Assembly: GCA_011799875.1 (NCBI GenBank)
Contig: CM022298.1
Location: 723,642,008 to 723,706,007, forward strand
Direction: 5' to 3'
From: Thinopyrum elongatum
Lineage: Eukaryota; Streptophyta; Magnoliopsida; Poales; Poaceae
Length of the DNA stretch: 64,000 nucleotides
The notes under the pieces were generated by a model that was not told the DNA's origin, searched no databases, and was given only the letters and a program-made list of their open reading frames with translations. Positions 38,446 to 52,464 of this stretch are shown here, one piece after another (within the stretch, counting starts at the first letter, position 1; the number at the start of each line of letters is the position of its first letter). Made by a program: the position numbers and the translations under genes.

Positions 38446-38780
38446 GCAACCAACAACCGCGGGAACACCGGATTTGCACGGAACACAACCCAAAGCAATA
38501 CCGGCGCGCGATGAAGCTAAGGAGAACCTACACTACAATCAAGAGAACAGAGGTGGACGATACCAAACCGGTGTACGACACCCCCCCACTCCATTTCCAC
38601 TTCCCAGAGTCGCGGCGAAAGGAAAAAAAAAAAAATGGGTAAAGGGGGAAAAGCGGGACGGGCGAAAAAAAGGGAAGCATAGAAGGTACGACAGGCCAGA
38701 ACGGGGTGGAGCAAGAAAAGAAGACGGGGGAAAAAGTGCGAGGTGAAAGTATGTTTGGGAAATTGGAGTGATACTCAAGC
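38446..38780. other. Second purine-rich patch
   Basis: About 330 bp of A/G-rich sequence with a 13-A run and no recognisable content. It is similar in style to 36,747-38,371 and ends at TTTTGTGTGTTCAAAATGCA of the satellite. I cannot assign any gene or element. Confidence 0.55.
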
Positions 38781-41700
38781 AATTTTGTGTGTTCAAAATG
38801 CACCATTCAAAGCACATCATCGACCAATTTCTTTCAACCCTTTCTGAATTCATTTGTATTTTCATGCATTATACTGATTTTTTGAGCTAAATGACCTTGT
38901 TGCTTTTTTGTTGTATTAATGAAAAGACTACAAAAACTCTGAAAGGTGAAAGTTGGCATGGTATCATCATTTCACCCACATAGCATGTGCTAAAAAGTTG
39001 AGAGGTTACGGCAAAAGCTGAATGCATTCGTATTAAAAATGGACCAACCTCTTTCGAAGTATCAGGGTTTCGGCGAAACACTCATTGTTCAAAGGGCTTT
39101 CATTTTTTTGAATTATTTGAACTCCAGAACCTTTTGTTGTGTTCAAAATGCCATCTTTCAAGCCACATCATCAATTTAAACCCTTTTCGACTTCATTTGA
39201 TATTTTTCATGCATTTACTGATTTTTTAAGCTAAATGACTGAATTGAAAAGCGGACAAATGAACTCTGAAAACGCTTGAATGTTGGATGGTATCATCATT
39301 TCACCCACATAGCATGTCTAAAAAGTTGAGAGGGTACGGCAAAAGCTGGATGCCTTAGTGTACAAAATGGACAATATTTTCGAAGTATCAGAGGTTTAGG
39401 AAAACTCATCTGTTACAAAGGGATTTCATTTTTTTGAACTTATTTGAACTCCAGACTTTTGTGTGTTTCAAAATACTCATATCAAGCACACATCATCAAT
39501 TTTCATCCCTTTCTTGACTTCATTTGGTTTTATTAATTTACTGATTTTGAGCTAAATGACCCTGAAATTGAAAAGCGCTACAATGAACTCTGAAAAGGTT
39601 GAAGATTGGAGGTATACATCATTTCACCCACATAGCAGTTCTAAAGTTGAGAGGGTTACGGCAAAAACTGGATGCACTTCGTGTACAATGAAGACAATCT
39701 CTTTCGAAGTATCAGGGTTTCGGACGAAACATCATCTGTACAAAGGGATTTCAATTTTTTGAAATTATTTGAACTCCAGACTTTTTGTGTGTTTCAAAAT
39801 GCACCATTCAAAGCCACATCATCAATTTTCAACCCTTTCTGACTTCATTTGGTATTTTTCATGCATTTACTAGATTTTTTAGCTAATGACCCGAAATTGA
39901 AAAGCACTACAAATGAACTTGAAAAGGTTGAAAGTTGGCATGGTATCATCATTTCACCACACATAGCATGTGCTAAAAGTTGAGAGGGTACGGCAAAAGA
40001 TGTGAAGCACTTTGTATACAAATGGACAATCTCTTTCGAAGTATCAGGTTCGGACGAAACTCATGTTACAAAGGGATTTCTTTTTTTGAACTTATTTGAA
40101 CTCCAGAACTTTTTGTGTGTTCAAAATGCACCATTCAAAGCCACATCATCTCAATTTTTCAACCCTTTTGACTTCATTTGATATTTTTCATGCATTTACT
40201 GATTTTTTAAGCTAAATGACCCCTAATTGAAAAGACTACAAATGAACTCTGAAAAGCTTGAAAGTTGGCATGGTATTCATTTTCACCCCACATAGCATGT
40301 TCTAAAAAGTTGAGAGGGTGAGGTTACGGCAAAAGTGGAGCACTTCCTTGTACAAAATGGACAATCTCTTCGAAGTATCAGGGTTTCGGACGAAAACTCA
40401 TCTCGTTACAAAGGATTTCATTTTTTTGAACTTATTTGAACTCCAGACTTTTGTGTGTTCAAAATGCAACCATTCAAGCCACATCATCAATTTTCAACCC
40501 TTTCCGACTTCATTTGATATTTTTCATGCATTTACTGATTTTTTAAGCTAAATGACCTGAAATTGAAAAGCACTACAAATGAACTCTGAAAAGCTTGAAA
40601 GTTGGCATGGTATCATCATTTCACCCACATAGCATGTTCTAAAAAGTGAAGGGTTACGGCAAAAAAGCTAGGATTCCGTGTACAAAATGACAATCTCTTT
40701 CGAAGTATCAGGGTTTCGGACGAAAACTCATCTGTACAAGAGGATTTCATTTTTTTGAACTTATTTGAACTCCAGCACTTTGTGTGTTCAAAATTGCATC
40801 CATTCAAAGCCACAATCATCAATTTCATACCCTTTCTGACTTCATTGGTATTTTCATGCATTTACTGATTTTTTGAGCTAAATGACCTGAAATTGAAAAG
40901 CGACTACAATGAATCTGAAAGGTTGAAAGTTGGCATGGTATATCATATTTCACCCACATAGCAGTTCTAAAAAGTTGAGAGGGTTACGGCAAAACTGGAT
41001 GCACTTCGTACAAAATGGACAATCTTTTCAAGTATCAGGTTCGGACGAAAACTCATCTGTTACAAAGGGATTTCATTTTTTGAACTTATTTGAATCCAGA
41101 CTTTTTGTGTGTTCAAAATCACCATTCAAAGCAACATCATCAATTTTCAACCCTTTCTGACTTCATTTGATATTTTTCAGGCATTTACTGATTTTTTAGC
41201 TAAATGCCCTGAAATTGAAAGACTAACAAATGAACCTGAAAAGGTTGAAAGTTGGCATGGTATCATATTTCACCACACATAGCATGTTCTAAAAAGTTGA
41301 GGGGTTAGGCAAAAGCTGGAATGCACTTCGTGTACAAAATGGACAATCTCTTTGAGAGTATCATGTTTCGGACGAAAACTCATGTTACAAAGGGATTTCA
41401 TTTTTTTGAACTATTTGAACTCCAGATTTTTGGTGTGTTCAAAATGCACCCATTCAAAGCCACATCATCATTTCAACCCTTCTGACTTCAGTTTGGTATT
41501 TTTTCATGCATTTATACTGATTTTTTGAGCTAAATGACCTGAATTGAAAAGCCCTACAAATGAACTCTGAAAAAGGTGAAAGTTGGCATGGTATCATCAT
41601 TTCACCCACATAGCATGTCTAAAAAGTTGAGAGGGGTTACGGCAAAAGCTGATGCACTTCGTGTACAAAAATGGACAATCTTTTCGAAGTATCAGGGTTT

Positions 41701-44700
41701 TCGGACCGAAAACTCATCTGTTACAAAGGGATTTCATTTTTTTGAACTTATTTGAACTCCAGAACTTTTTGTGTGTTCAAATGCACCATTCAAGCCACAT
41801 CATCATTTTCAAACACCCTTTCGATCATTGGTATTATTTCAGCATTTATGATTTTTTTGAGCTAAATGACCCTTGAAATTGAAAAGCATCTACAAATGAA
41901 CTCTGAAGGTTGAAAGTTGCATGGTATCATCATTTCCACCACATAGCATGTTCTAAAAAGTTGAGAGGGTTACGCAAAAGGATTGCACTTCGTTACAAAT
42001 GGACAATCTCTTTCGAAGTATCAGGGTTTCGGACGAAACTCCTACTGTCACAAGGGAGTTTCATTTTTTGAACTTATTTGAACTCCAGAACTTTTTTGTG
42101 TGTTCAAAATGCACCATTCAAAGCCCAATCATCAATTTTACCCTTTTCGACTTCATTTATATTTTTTCATGCATTTACTGATTTTTAGACTAAATGACCC
42201 TGAAATTGAAAAGCGTACAAATGAACTCTGAAAGCTTGAAGTTGGCATGGTATCATCATTTCACCACATAGCATGTTCTAAAAGTTGAGAGGGTACGGCA
42301 AAAGCTGGATGACTTGTGTACCAAAATGGGCAATCTCTTTCGAAGTATCAGGGTTTCGGAGAAGAAACTATCTGTTACAAAGGGATTTATTTTTTGAACT
42401 ATTTGAACTACAGACTCTTTGTGTGTGTTCAAAATCATACATTCAAGCACACATCATCAATTTTCATTCAACCCTTTCTGACTTCATTGGTATTTTCATG
42501 CATTACTGATTTTTTGAGCTAATGACCTGAAATTGAAAGCGCTACAAATGAACTCTGAAAGTGGTGAAAGTTGGCATGGTATCATCATTTCATCCCACCT
42601 AGCATCTAAAAAGTTGAGAGGGTTAACGGCAAAAACTGGATGCACTTCGTGTACAAAATGGACAATCTCTTTCAGTATCAGGGTTTCGGACGAAAACTCA
42701 TCTGTGACCAAAGGGATTTTCAATTTTTTGAACTTATATTGAACTCAGACTTTTTGTGTGTTTCAAAATGCCCATATTCAAAGCCACATCATCAATTTTC
42801 AACCTTTGACTTTACATTTGGTATTTTTATGCATTTCACTGATTTTTTTTGAGCTAAATGACCCTGAAATTGAAAAGCACTACAAATGAACTCTGAAAAG
42901 TAGAAAGTGGCATGGTATCATCATTTCACCCACATAGCATGTGCTAAAAAGTTGAGAGGTACGGCAAAAGCTGAATGCACTTTGTATACAAAATGGACAA
43001 TCTCTTTTCGAAGTATCAGGGTTTCGGAAAGACCATCTGTTACAAAGGGAATTTCATTTTTTTTGAATTATTTGAACTCCCGGACTTTTTGTGTGTTCAA
43101 AATGCACCATTCAAAGCCACATCATCAATTTTCACCCTTTTGACTATTTGATATTTTTCTTGCATTTACTGATTTTTTAAGCTAAATGACCCGAAATTGA
43201 AAAGACTACAAATGAACTTGAAAAGCTTGAAGTTGGATGGTATCATCATTTCACCCACATAGCATGTTCTTAAAAAGTTGAGGGGTTACGGCAACAGCTG
43301 GATGCACTTCGTGTACAAAAGGACAATCTCTTTCGAAGTTCAGGTTCGGACCGAAACTCATCTCTTACAAAGGGATTTTCATTTTTTTTGAAACTTATTT
43401 GAACTCCAACTTTTGTGTGTTCAAAATGCACCAGTCAAAGCCACATCATCATTTTCAACCCTTTCCGATTCATTTGATATTTTTCATGCTATTACTGATT
43501 TTTAAGCTAAATGACCCTGAAATTGAAAAGCACTAAAATGAACTCTGAAAAGCTTGAAAGTTGGCATGGTATCATCATTTCACCCATAGCATGTTCTAAA
43601 AAGTTGAGAGGGTTACGGCCACATCTGGATGCACTTCGTGTACAAAATGGACAATCTCTTCGAAGTATCGGGTTTTTCGGACGAAAACTCATCTGTTCAA
43701 GGGATTTCATTTTTTTGATTTTTGATACTCTGCAATCCCTCTTTTGTGTGTTCAAATCATCCTCTCATAAAGCCCTCTCATTCTCTATCAATTTTCCTCA
43801 TCCTTTTTGACTTTCTTTGGTATGTTTTCATGCATTTACTGATTTTTTTTGAGCTAAATGACCCTCCGAAATTGAACATATAGCTCGCTACACTACTGAA
43901 AAGGTTGAAAGTTGGCTGGATATTCTCTCTTTTCACCCACATAGCTTGTCTAAAAAGTTTGAGAGGGTTAGGCAAAAACTGGATGCTCAGTGTCAACAAT
44001 GGACATCTCTTTCGAATATCAGGTGTTCGGACGAAACTCATCTGTTGACAAAGGGATTTCAATTGCACTTTCTTTTGAACTACAGACTTTTTGTGTGTTC
44101 AATGCACCATTCAAGCCACTCATCATTTTTCTCACACCCTTTCGACGTTCTTTGTATATTTTCTTCATGCATTTACTGATTTTTTATCGCTCAATGACCC
44201 TCGAAATGAAAAGCGACTACAAATGAACTATGAAAAGTCAGAAAGTGCTTGTGTTCATTTTCCATTCCCCACATAGATGTTTCTAAAAAGTTTGAGGTTG
44301 GAGTGTGTTCCTGATGGAAAAGCTGGACTAGCACTTGTTCGTACAATAATCGGGGTCTGGACACCAATCTCTTTCGAAGTAATGGTTCGGACGAAAACTC
44401 TACTTTACAAGGGATTTCATTTTTTGAACTTATTTGAACTCCAGACTTTTGTGTGTTCAAAATTCACCATTCAAAGCCACATCATCAATTTTCACCCCTT
44501 TCTCGACTTCATTTGTATTTTTCATGCATTACTGATTTTTTAGCTAAATGACCCTGAATTGCAAAAGCGCCTACAAATGAACTCTGAAAAGGTTGAAGTT
44601 GGCATGGTATATCATTTCACCCACATAGCATGTTAAAAAGTTGAGAGGGTTACGGAAAATGGATGAACTTAGTGTACACAAATGGACAATCTCTTTCGAA

Positions 44701-47700
44701 GTATCAGGGTTTCGGACGAAACTCATCTGTTACAAAGGATAGTTTTTTGAACTCTATTTGAACTCCAGAGAGTTTGTGTGTTCAAATAGCACACATTCAA
44801 AGCCACATCATCAATTTTTCAACCCTTTCTGACTTCATTTGGTATTTTTTCATGCATTTTACTGATTTTTTTGAGCTAATGCCCTGAAATATGAAAGACT
44901 CCGCAACATGAACTCTGAAAGGTTGAAAGTGCATGGTATCATCATCTTCACCCCACATAGCATGTTCTAAAAAGTTGAGAGGGTTACGGCAAAAGCTGGA
45001 TGCCTCGATGTGCACAAATTGGACACACTCTCTCTCGAAGTATCAGGGTGGTTCGGACGGAAACTCATCTGTTCAAAGGGATTATTTTTTTGACTTATTG
45101 AACTCCAGAACTTTTTGTGTGTTCAAATGTCACCATTCAAAGCCACATCATCAATTTTTAACCTTTTCGATTCATTTGTTTTCATGCATTTACTGATTTT
45201 TGAGCTAAATGACCCTGAAATTGAAAAGCGCTACAAATGAACTCTGAAAGTTGAAAGTTGGCAATGGTATCATCATTTCATCACCCACATAGCATGTTCT
45301 AAAAAGTTGAGAGGTACGGCAAAACTGGATGCCTTCGTGTACAAAATGGACAATCTCTTCGAGTATCAGGGTTTCGGATCGAAAACTCATCTGTTACAAA
45401 GGGATTTCATTTTTTGAACTTATTTGAACTCCAGACTTTTTGTGTGTTAAAATGCACCTCATTCCAAGCCACATCATCAATTTTCATACCCTTTCGACTT
45501 CATTGGTATTTTTCATGCATTTACTGATTTTTTTGAGATAAGATGACCCTGAATTGAAAAGCGCTACAAATAACTCTGAAAAGTTGAAAGGGAATGGTAT
45601 CATCATTTCACCCACATAGCATGTTCTAAAAAGTTGAGAGGGTGACGCAAAAACTGGATGCACTTCGTGTACAAAATGGACAATCTCTTCGAAGTATCAG
45701 GGTTTCGGCGACAATCATCTGTTACAAAGGGGATTTTCAATTTTTTTGAACTTATTGAACTCCAGACTTTTTGTGTGTTCAAAATGCACCATTCAAAGCC
45801 ACATCATCAATTTCAACCCTTTCGACTTCATTGGTATTTTTTCATGCATTTACTATTTTTTTTAGCTAAATGACCTGAAATTGAAAAGCACTACAAATGA
45901 ACTTGAAAAGTTAGAAGTTGGCATGGTATCATCATTTCACACAAAATAGCATTCTTCAAAAAGTTGAGATGGTTACGGCAAAACTGAATGCACTTGTGTA
46001 CAAAATGGACAATCTCTTTCGAAGTATCAGGGTTTCGACGAAAACTCATCTGTTACAAAGGGATTTCATTTTTTTGAACTTATTTGAACTCCAGACTTTT
46101 GTGTGTTAAAATGCACCATTCAAAGCCACATCATCAATTTTAACCTTTCTGACTTCATTTGATATTTCATGCATTTACTGATTTTTAAGCTAAATGACCC
46201 CTGAATTGAAAAGGACTACAAATGAACTCTGAAAAGTTGAAAGTTGGCATGGTTATCATCATTTCACCCCACATAGCTGCTTTCTAAAAAAGTTGAGAGG
46301 GTTACGGCAAAAGCTGGATGCACTTCGTGTACAAAATGGACAATCTCTTTCGAAGTATCAGGGTTTCGACGAAAACTCCTCGCTTACAAAGGGATTTCAT
46401 TTTTGTAACTTATTTGAACTCCAGACTTTTTGTGTGTTCAAAATGCCCCATTCAAAGCCACATCAATCAATTTCAACCCTTCTGACTTCCTTTGGTATTT
46501 TTCACATGCATTTACTGATTTTTTTTTTAGCTAAATGACCCGAAATTGAAAAGCACTACAAATGAACTCTGAAAAGTTTGAAAGTTGGCATGGTATCATC
46601 ATTTCACCCACATAGCAGGTTTCTAAAAGTTGAAGAGGGTTAGGCAAAAGCGGATGCACTTTGGAACAAATGGACAATCTCTTTCGAAGTATGGGTTTCG
46701 GACGAAAACTCATCTGTTACAAAGGGATTTTTTTTTGAACTTATTTGAACTCCAGACTTTTTGTGTGTGTTCAAAATGCACCATTCAAAGCCACATCATC
46801 AATTTCAATATCCCTTGACTTCATTTGGTATTTTTCATGCATTTTACTGATTTTTTTGAGCTAAATGACCTTGAAATTGAAAGCATACAAATGAACTCTG
46901 AAAAGGTTGAAAGTTGGCATGGTATCATCATTTCACCCACATAGCAGGTTCTAAAAAGTTGAGAGGGTTACGGCAAAACTGGATGCACTTCTGTAGAAAA
47001 TGGACAATCTCTTTCAAGTATCAGTTTCGGACGAAAACTCATCTGTTACAAAGGGATTTCATTTTTTGAACTTATTTGTACTCCAGACTTTTTGTGTGTT
47101 CAAAATGCACCATTCAAAGCCACATATCAATTTCAACACTTTCGACTTCATTGGTTATTTTCATGATTTACTGATTTTTTAAGCTAATGACCCTGAAAAT
47201 TGAAAGGCTACAAATGAACTCTGAAAAGGTTGAAAGTTGGCATCGTATCATCATTTCACCCACATAGCATGTTCTAAAAAGTTGAGAGGGTTACGGCAAA
47301 AGCGATGGATGCACTTTCGTGTAACAAAATGGACAATCTCTTTCGAAGTATAGGGTTTCGACGAACGAAAATCATTGTACAAAGGATTTCATTTTTTTGA
47401 ACTTATTTGAACTCCAGACTTTTTGTGTGTTAAAATGCACCATTCAAAGCACATCCATCAATTTTCAACCCTTTCCGACTTCATTTGGTATTTTTCATGC
47501 ATTTACTGATTTTTTTGAGCTAAAATGACCCGAAATTGAAAAGCACTACAAATGAACTCTGAAAAGGTTGAAGTTGGCATGGTATCATAATTTCACCCAA
47601 TAGCATGTGCTAAAAAGTTTGAGAGGGTTACGGCAAAAGGCTGCAATTCGTATACAAAATGGACAATCTCTCGAAGTATCAGGGTTCGGACGAAACTCAT

Positions 47701-50700
47701 CTGTTACAAAGGGATTTCATTTTTTTGAACTTATTTGAACTCCAGATCTTTTTGTGTGTTCAAAATGCACCATTCAAACCACATCATCAATTTAACCCTT
47801 TCGATCTTCATTTGATATTTTTCATGCATTTCCGATTTTTTAGCTAAATGACCTGAAATTGAAAAGCGCTACAATGAACTCTGAAAAGCTTGAAGTTGAT
47901 GGTATCTCATTTCACCCACATAGCATGTTCTAAAAAGTTGAGAGGGTTACGGCAACAGCTGATGCACTTATGTACAAAATGGACAATCTCTTTCGAAGTA
48001 TCAGGGTTTCGGAAAAACCTATCTTTACAAAGGGATTTCATTTTTTTGAACTTATTTGAACTCAAGACTTTTGTGTGTTCAAATCATCATTCAAGCCACA
48101 TCATCAATTTTCATACCCTTTCGACTTCATTTGTATTTTCAATGCATTTACACTGATTTTTGAGCTAAATGACCCTGAAATTGAAAAGCGCTACAATGAA
48201 CTCTGAAAAGGTTGAAATTGGCATGGTATCATCATTTCACCCACATAGCATGTTCTAAAAAGTTGGAGAGGGTTACGGCAAAAATGGATGCACTTCGTGT
48301 ACAAAATGGACAATCTCTTCGAAGTATCAGGGTTTCGACGAAAACCTTCTTTTACAAAGGGATTTCAATTTTTTTGAACTTATTGAACTCCAGACTTTTT
48401 GTGTGTTCAAATTCACAATTCAAGCCACATCATCAATTTTCAACCCTTTCTGACTTCATTTGGTATTTTTCATGCATTTACTTACTGATTTTTTTTGAGC
48501 TAAATGACCTGAAATTGAAAAGCACTACAATGTAACTCTGAAAAGGTAGAAAGTTGGCATGGTATCAGCATTTCACCCACCATAGCAGTGCTAAAAAGTT
48601 GAAGGGTTACGGAAAAGCGAATGCACTTCGATACAAAATGGACAATCTCTTTCGAAGTAGTCAGGGTTTTCGGACAGAAACTCATCTGTTACAAGGATTT
48701 CGATTTTTTTTTTTGAACTTATTTGAACTCCAGATTTTTGTGTGTTCAAATGCACCATTCAACCGCCACTCATCAATTTTACAACCCTTTCTCGACTTCG
48801 ATTTGATAATTGTCAATGCATTTACTGATTTTTTAAGCTAAATGACCCTAATTGAAAAGGACTACAAATAACTCTGAAAAGCTTGAAAGTTGGCATGGTA
48901 TCATCATTTCACCCACATAGCATGTTCTAAAAAGTTGAGAGGGTTACGGCAAAAGCTGGATGCACTTCGTGTACAAAATGGACAATCTCTTTCGAAGTAT
49001 CAGGGTTTCGGACTAAACTCATCTCTTACCAAGGGATTCATTTTTTTGAACTTATTTGAACTCCAGACTTTTGTGTGTTCAAAATGCACCATTCAAGCCA
49101 CATCATCATTTTCAACCCTTTCCGACCTTCATTTGATATTTTCCATGCATTTACTATTTTTTTAAGCTAATGACGCCTGAAATTGAAAAGGCCACTACAA
49201 ATGAACTCTGAAAAGCTTGAAAGTTGGCATGGTATCATCATTTCACAACATAGCATGTTCTAAAAAGTTGAGATGGTTACGGCAAAAGCTGGATGCACTA
49301 GTCGTAAAATGGACAATCTCTTTCGACATTAGGGGTTTCGGACGAAAACTCATCTGTTAGAAAGGGATTTCTTTTTTTTGAACTTATTTGAACTCCAGAC
49401 TTTTGTGTGTTCAAAATGCATCATTCAAAGCCACATCATCAATTTTCACCCTTTCTGACTTCATTTGGTATTTTTCATGCATTTATGATTTTTTTGAGCT
49501 AAATGACCTGAAATTGAAAAGCGCTACAAATGAACTCTGAAAGGTGAAAGTTGGCATGGTATCATCATTTCACCCACACAGCAGTTCTAAAAAGTGAGAG
49601 GGTTAAGGGCCAAAACTGAATGCACTTCCGATAAAAATGGACAATCTCTTCGAAGTATCAGGTTTTCGGACGAAAAACTCATCTGTTACAAAGGGATTTC
49701 ATTTTTTTGAACTTATTTGACTCCACAGACTTTTTGTGTGTTCAAAATGCACCATTCAAAGCCACATCATCAATTTTTTCAACCTTTCCGACTTCATTTG
49801 ATATTTTTCATGCATTTACTGATTTTTTAAGCTAAATGACCCTGAAATTGAAAAGGACTACAAATGACTCTGAAAAGCTTGAAAGTTGGCATGGTATCAT
49901 CATTTCAACCCACATAGCATGTTCTAAAAGTTGAGAGGGTTACGCAAAAGCTGGATGCACTTCGTGTACAAAATGGACAATCTCTTTCGCAGTATCAGGG
50001 TTTCGGACGAAAACTCATCGTTACAAAGGTGATTTACATTTTTTTGAACTTATTTGAACTCCAGACATTTTTGTGTGTTCAAATGCACCATTCAAAGCCA
50101 CATCATCAATTTCAACACTTAGTTGACTTCATTTGGTATTTTTCATGCATTTACTGATTTTTTTGACTAAACTACCCTGAAATGAAAAGCACTACAAATG
50201 AACTCTGAAAAGGTTGAAAGTTGGCATGGTATAATCATTTTCACCCACATAGATTGTGCTAAAAAGTTGAGAGGGTTTACGGCAAAGCTGGAGCCACTTC
50301 GTATACAAATGGACAATCTTTCTCGAAGTATCAGGGTTTCGGACGGAAACTCATCTTGTTACAAAGGGATTTCATTTTTTTTGAACTTATTTTGAACTCC
50401 AGATTTTGTGTGTTTCAAATGCACCCTTAAAGACATCATCAATTTTTACACCCTTTCGACTTCATTTGATATTTTTCATGCATTTACTGATTTTTTAAGC
50501 TAAATGACCTTGAAATTGAAAAGCAGTACAAATGAACTCAAATGAAAAGCTTGAAAGTGGATGGTATCATCATTTTCACCCACATAGCATGTTCTAAAAA
50601 GTTGAGAGGGTTCGGCAAAAGCTGGATGCACTAGTGTACAAAATGGACAATCTCTTTCGAAGTAAGTATCAGGGTTTCGGACGAAACTCATCTGTTACCA

Positions 50701-50864
50701 AAGGGATTTCAATTTTTAACTTATTTGAACTCCAGATTTTTGTGTGTTCAAAATGCATCATTCAAAGCCACATCATAATTTTCAACCCTTTCGAATTTTT
50801 TCATTTGGTATTTTTAATGCATTTACTGATTTTTTTGAGCCTAAATGACCTGAAATTGAAAAGA
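38781..50864 (+). repeat. 337-bp satellite array, noisy block 3
   Basis: About 36 head-to-tail + monomers. Single-base deletions are common and insertions also occur; 43,700-44,400 is the most distorted part, with extra CT-rich bits (for example CTCTCATAAAGCCCTCTC). The GTGCTAAAAAG variant occurs near 38,986, 39,970, 42,940, 47,608, 48,589 and 50,256. No genes or other elements are seen. The array ends in CTGAAATTGAAAAGA, where element C is inserted. Confidence 0.95.
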
Positions 50865-51397
50865 TGTAAAACCCCGTGATTACGCAACAGTAATAACTTT
50901 TGATATGGCACATGTTAGCATGATCAACAGTGAATAATGATCATTAGCATCATATTGCATTTCAACTCCTAAGCAAATTCAAACTTTAAATGGAAAGTGG
51001 ACATATAAAAGTTGTCCAACATAGGAAGCTAAAATGTCAGAAAAATAACAAATAGCCAGAGGCTATCTAAAAGTGAAACCAACATCATTGGACAATTGGA
51101 ATAAGTGACTCGAACAACCTCAAACCGTGGATAAAGATAATTTAGTAACCATTTATTAAATCTGAAATAAAATAGGAATTATGTTTGACACACTAATTTG
51201 AGTGTTAAGGTTAATGCACTGGTATTTGTGAAAATGAGGTCACACTTTACAAAAGCCATTTGGGGCATATAGACAGTTAAACAGTAGAGAAAGAGAATAA
51301 GAAAGGAAAAAGAAAACGAAAAGGGATAAAGGGACCAACCCCCCCGGCCCAACTGGGCCGAAGCCAGACGGCCGGCCAAACTGCGTCGCCCCCTGCC

Positions 51398-51403
51398 TAT
51401 AAG
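51398..51403 (+). promoter_or_regulatory. TATA-like box in 5' LTR of element C
   Basis: TATAAG in the context TGCCTATAAGGCCCGGCGAA, followed about 10 bases later by AACCCTAGCCGATCC. The same context is kept in the 3' LTR at 60,745-60,750. A TATA box followed by AACCCTAGCC is a common plant promoter layout, so this probably marks the U3/R border. Confidence 0.55.
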
Positions 51404-52456
51404 GCCCGGCGAACCCTAGCCGATCCCCCCCCCTCGCTTTCTCCTTCCCCCCCACCATCTGGATCGGGGACCCCCACCCCCCCCCGACGCCGCTCGCGAC
51501 GCCGCCCGCCCCGCGCCATCGCAGAGCGCCGACGCCGCCGCCACACGACGTCGCCCCGTCCTCTCCTCTTCCCCGACAGCGCCTGCGCTCGGTCGCCCCC
51601 TCGACTGGGATCCGGATGGGGCGCAAACCCCCGATCCCGTGCCCGGACGCCGCGACGGAACTCGCCGCCGCCCGGAGGCCCGCCTGCGCCTCCCCGCCGG
51701 TCCTGCCTCCCCATCGCACGCGTCCCCGTCACACCCGACCCCGCTGCCCCGTCCCTACGATACGGTGAGGCTCGGGCCTCTCCTCCCCTCTCGGCTCCCG
51801 CACCATCGACCGCGCACCGCGCCCCTGTGCCGCAGCCCGCCCGCGCTCGCCGGCTCGCGCACGCGCCCGCGCGCACGCAGCCTCGCCGTGGCTCGCACAC
51901 GCGCGCGCGTTGCCCTGCATCGCTACTGCTCGCGGATCTTGCCCCGCTTCGCCGCGACGCGACCGCGCCCCCGCTCGCTCCAGCCACCGCGGCGCCGCGG
52001 CCGCTCCAGGCCACCGCCCGCCGACCCGCCTCGGCCCCGCGTGCGCTCGCTGCGCAGGCTTCGCCGCGCCCCCGAACCGCCCGAGCCCGCCCGTGCGGTC
52101 CCCTTTGGGCACGGACATGTCCGGTCCACCAAGGGGCACTCCCCGGACGTGTCCGCCCCTGGGCACTGCCCAGGGGGCCCGAACCCCCCCCCTGTGACGT
52201 GACAATGGGGCCCACCCCTAAAAAAAACGATTTTTAAAAGAATAGAAAATAAAAATAGAAATAACATAAAATATTTAACTCTCAATAATTAATTAGATTA
52301 AGTAATTAGTTAAGTAATCCTGATTAGGTAATTAATTAATAATTAGTGTTAATTTAATCAGGAAGTAAATAATAAACCTCTAATTAACCTAACAGCCTAT
52401 GACCAGGTGGGGACACCCCGTGTCAGTGGCGCCTGACTTCGCCATGATGTCATGCC

Positions 52457-52464
52457 TGACGTCA
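52457..52464 (+). promoter_or_regulatory. TGACGTCA motif in LTR C
   Basis: A single perfect TGACGTCA palindrome with a neighbouring imperfect GATGTCAT. It is at the position equivalent to the paired motifs in LTRs A and D, just left of the AT-rich stretch with AAACTTTAGGAAAAATCAT. It is a candidate bZIP factor site. Confidence 0.4.

Noticed and set aside
51397..52215. A 272-codon minus-strand frame and overlapping frames on both strands
   Set aside because: They lie in the GC-rich LTR core, where stops are rare by composition. Several overlapping frames are open at once, and translations are Arg/Gly/Ala/Pro-rich without motifs.
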